DNA from: Dyella japonica DSM 16301
Lineage (GTDB): Bacteria; Pseudomonadota; Gammaproteobacteria; Xanthomonadales; Rhodanobacteraceae
Length of the DNA: 46,071 nt
Assembly (NCBI RefSeq): GCF_001010355.1
Contig: NZ_JPLA01000003.1
Location: 97,645 to 143,715 of the forward strand
Direction of reading: 5' to 3'
The position numbers and the translations under genes are program-made. The notes beneath the pieces are model-generated. The model was not told the DNA's origin and did not search any database. It saw only the letters and a list, made by a program, of their open reading frames with translations. Numbering within the stretch: position 1 is the first letter of the stretch; each line of letters begins with the position of its first letter. Positions 46,056 to 46,071 of this stretch are shown piece by piece.

Positions 46056-46071
46056 CGTCATTCCGGCGCAG
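46056..46071. repeat. Start of another REP-like repeat, cut by window edge
   Basis: CGTCATTCCGGCG at 46056-46068 equals the outer part of the rbfA-truB palindrome (from 42276). The next bases (CAG) already differ from that copy (AAA), so it is a variant; the rest is outside the window. Confidence 0.6.

Overview
The window is a GC-rich, densely packed stretch of a gammaproteobacterial chromosome. I place it in the Xanthomonadales, most likely Rhodanobacteraceae (Dyella / Rhodanobacter / Luteibacter-like). The evidence is gene order and protein style: a non-c-di-GMP-binding PilZ close to holB, separate nuoC and nuoD, a NuoG without the N7 cysteine motif, and REP-like palindromes. The assignment rests on recognition, not on a database search. 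Almost everything is core housekeeping. I found no CRISPR array, phage, toxin-antitoxin or recognisable defence system.

Layout. (1) 1-4471, minus strand: moxR, a DUF58 gene and a tgpA-type transglutaminase, start-stop overlapped, then the 5' part of a Slp-family lipoprotein gene that leaves the window. (2) 4513-7146: a membrane glycosyltransferase (+), then Maf/YceF and a small anchored protein of unknown role (-). (3) 7282-17892, plus strand: the fatty-acid and associated cluster yceD-rpmF-fabH-fabD-fabG-acpP-fabF, running by start-stop overlaps into pabB-pabC-mltG-tmk-holB. plsX is missing from its usual place between rpmF and fabH. (4) 17975-20983: a second membrane glycosyltransferase and a PIG-L family deacetylase lie between holB and pilZ. 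(5) 20981-21222: a 242-base element made almost wholly of nested inverted repeats begins exactly in the pilZ stop codon. (6) 21296-36141: a promoter, a structured leader and the complete 14-gene nuoA-N operon for respiratory complex I. (7) 36224-46012: initiator tRNA (metY position), then rimP-nusA-infB-rbfA-truB-rpsO-pnp, the classic transcription/translation/RNA-decay operon, with a rimP attenuator-like leader, a perfect 21-bp hairpin before rpsO and two hairpins between rpsO and pnp.

Together the window encodes fatty-acid elongation with its carrier protein, p-aminobenzoate synthesis for folate, a terminator of peptidoglycan strands, dTMP kinase and a clamp-loader subunit, the NADH entry point of the respiratory chain, and factors for initiation, ribosome maturation, antitermination and mRNA turnover. 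The least ordinary parts are non-coding: the nested palindrome at pilZ, the nuo leader, the hairpins around rpsO, and two REP-like palindromes (a third begins at the right edge).
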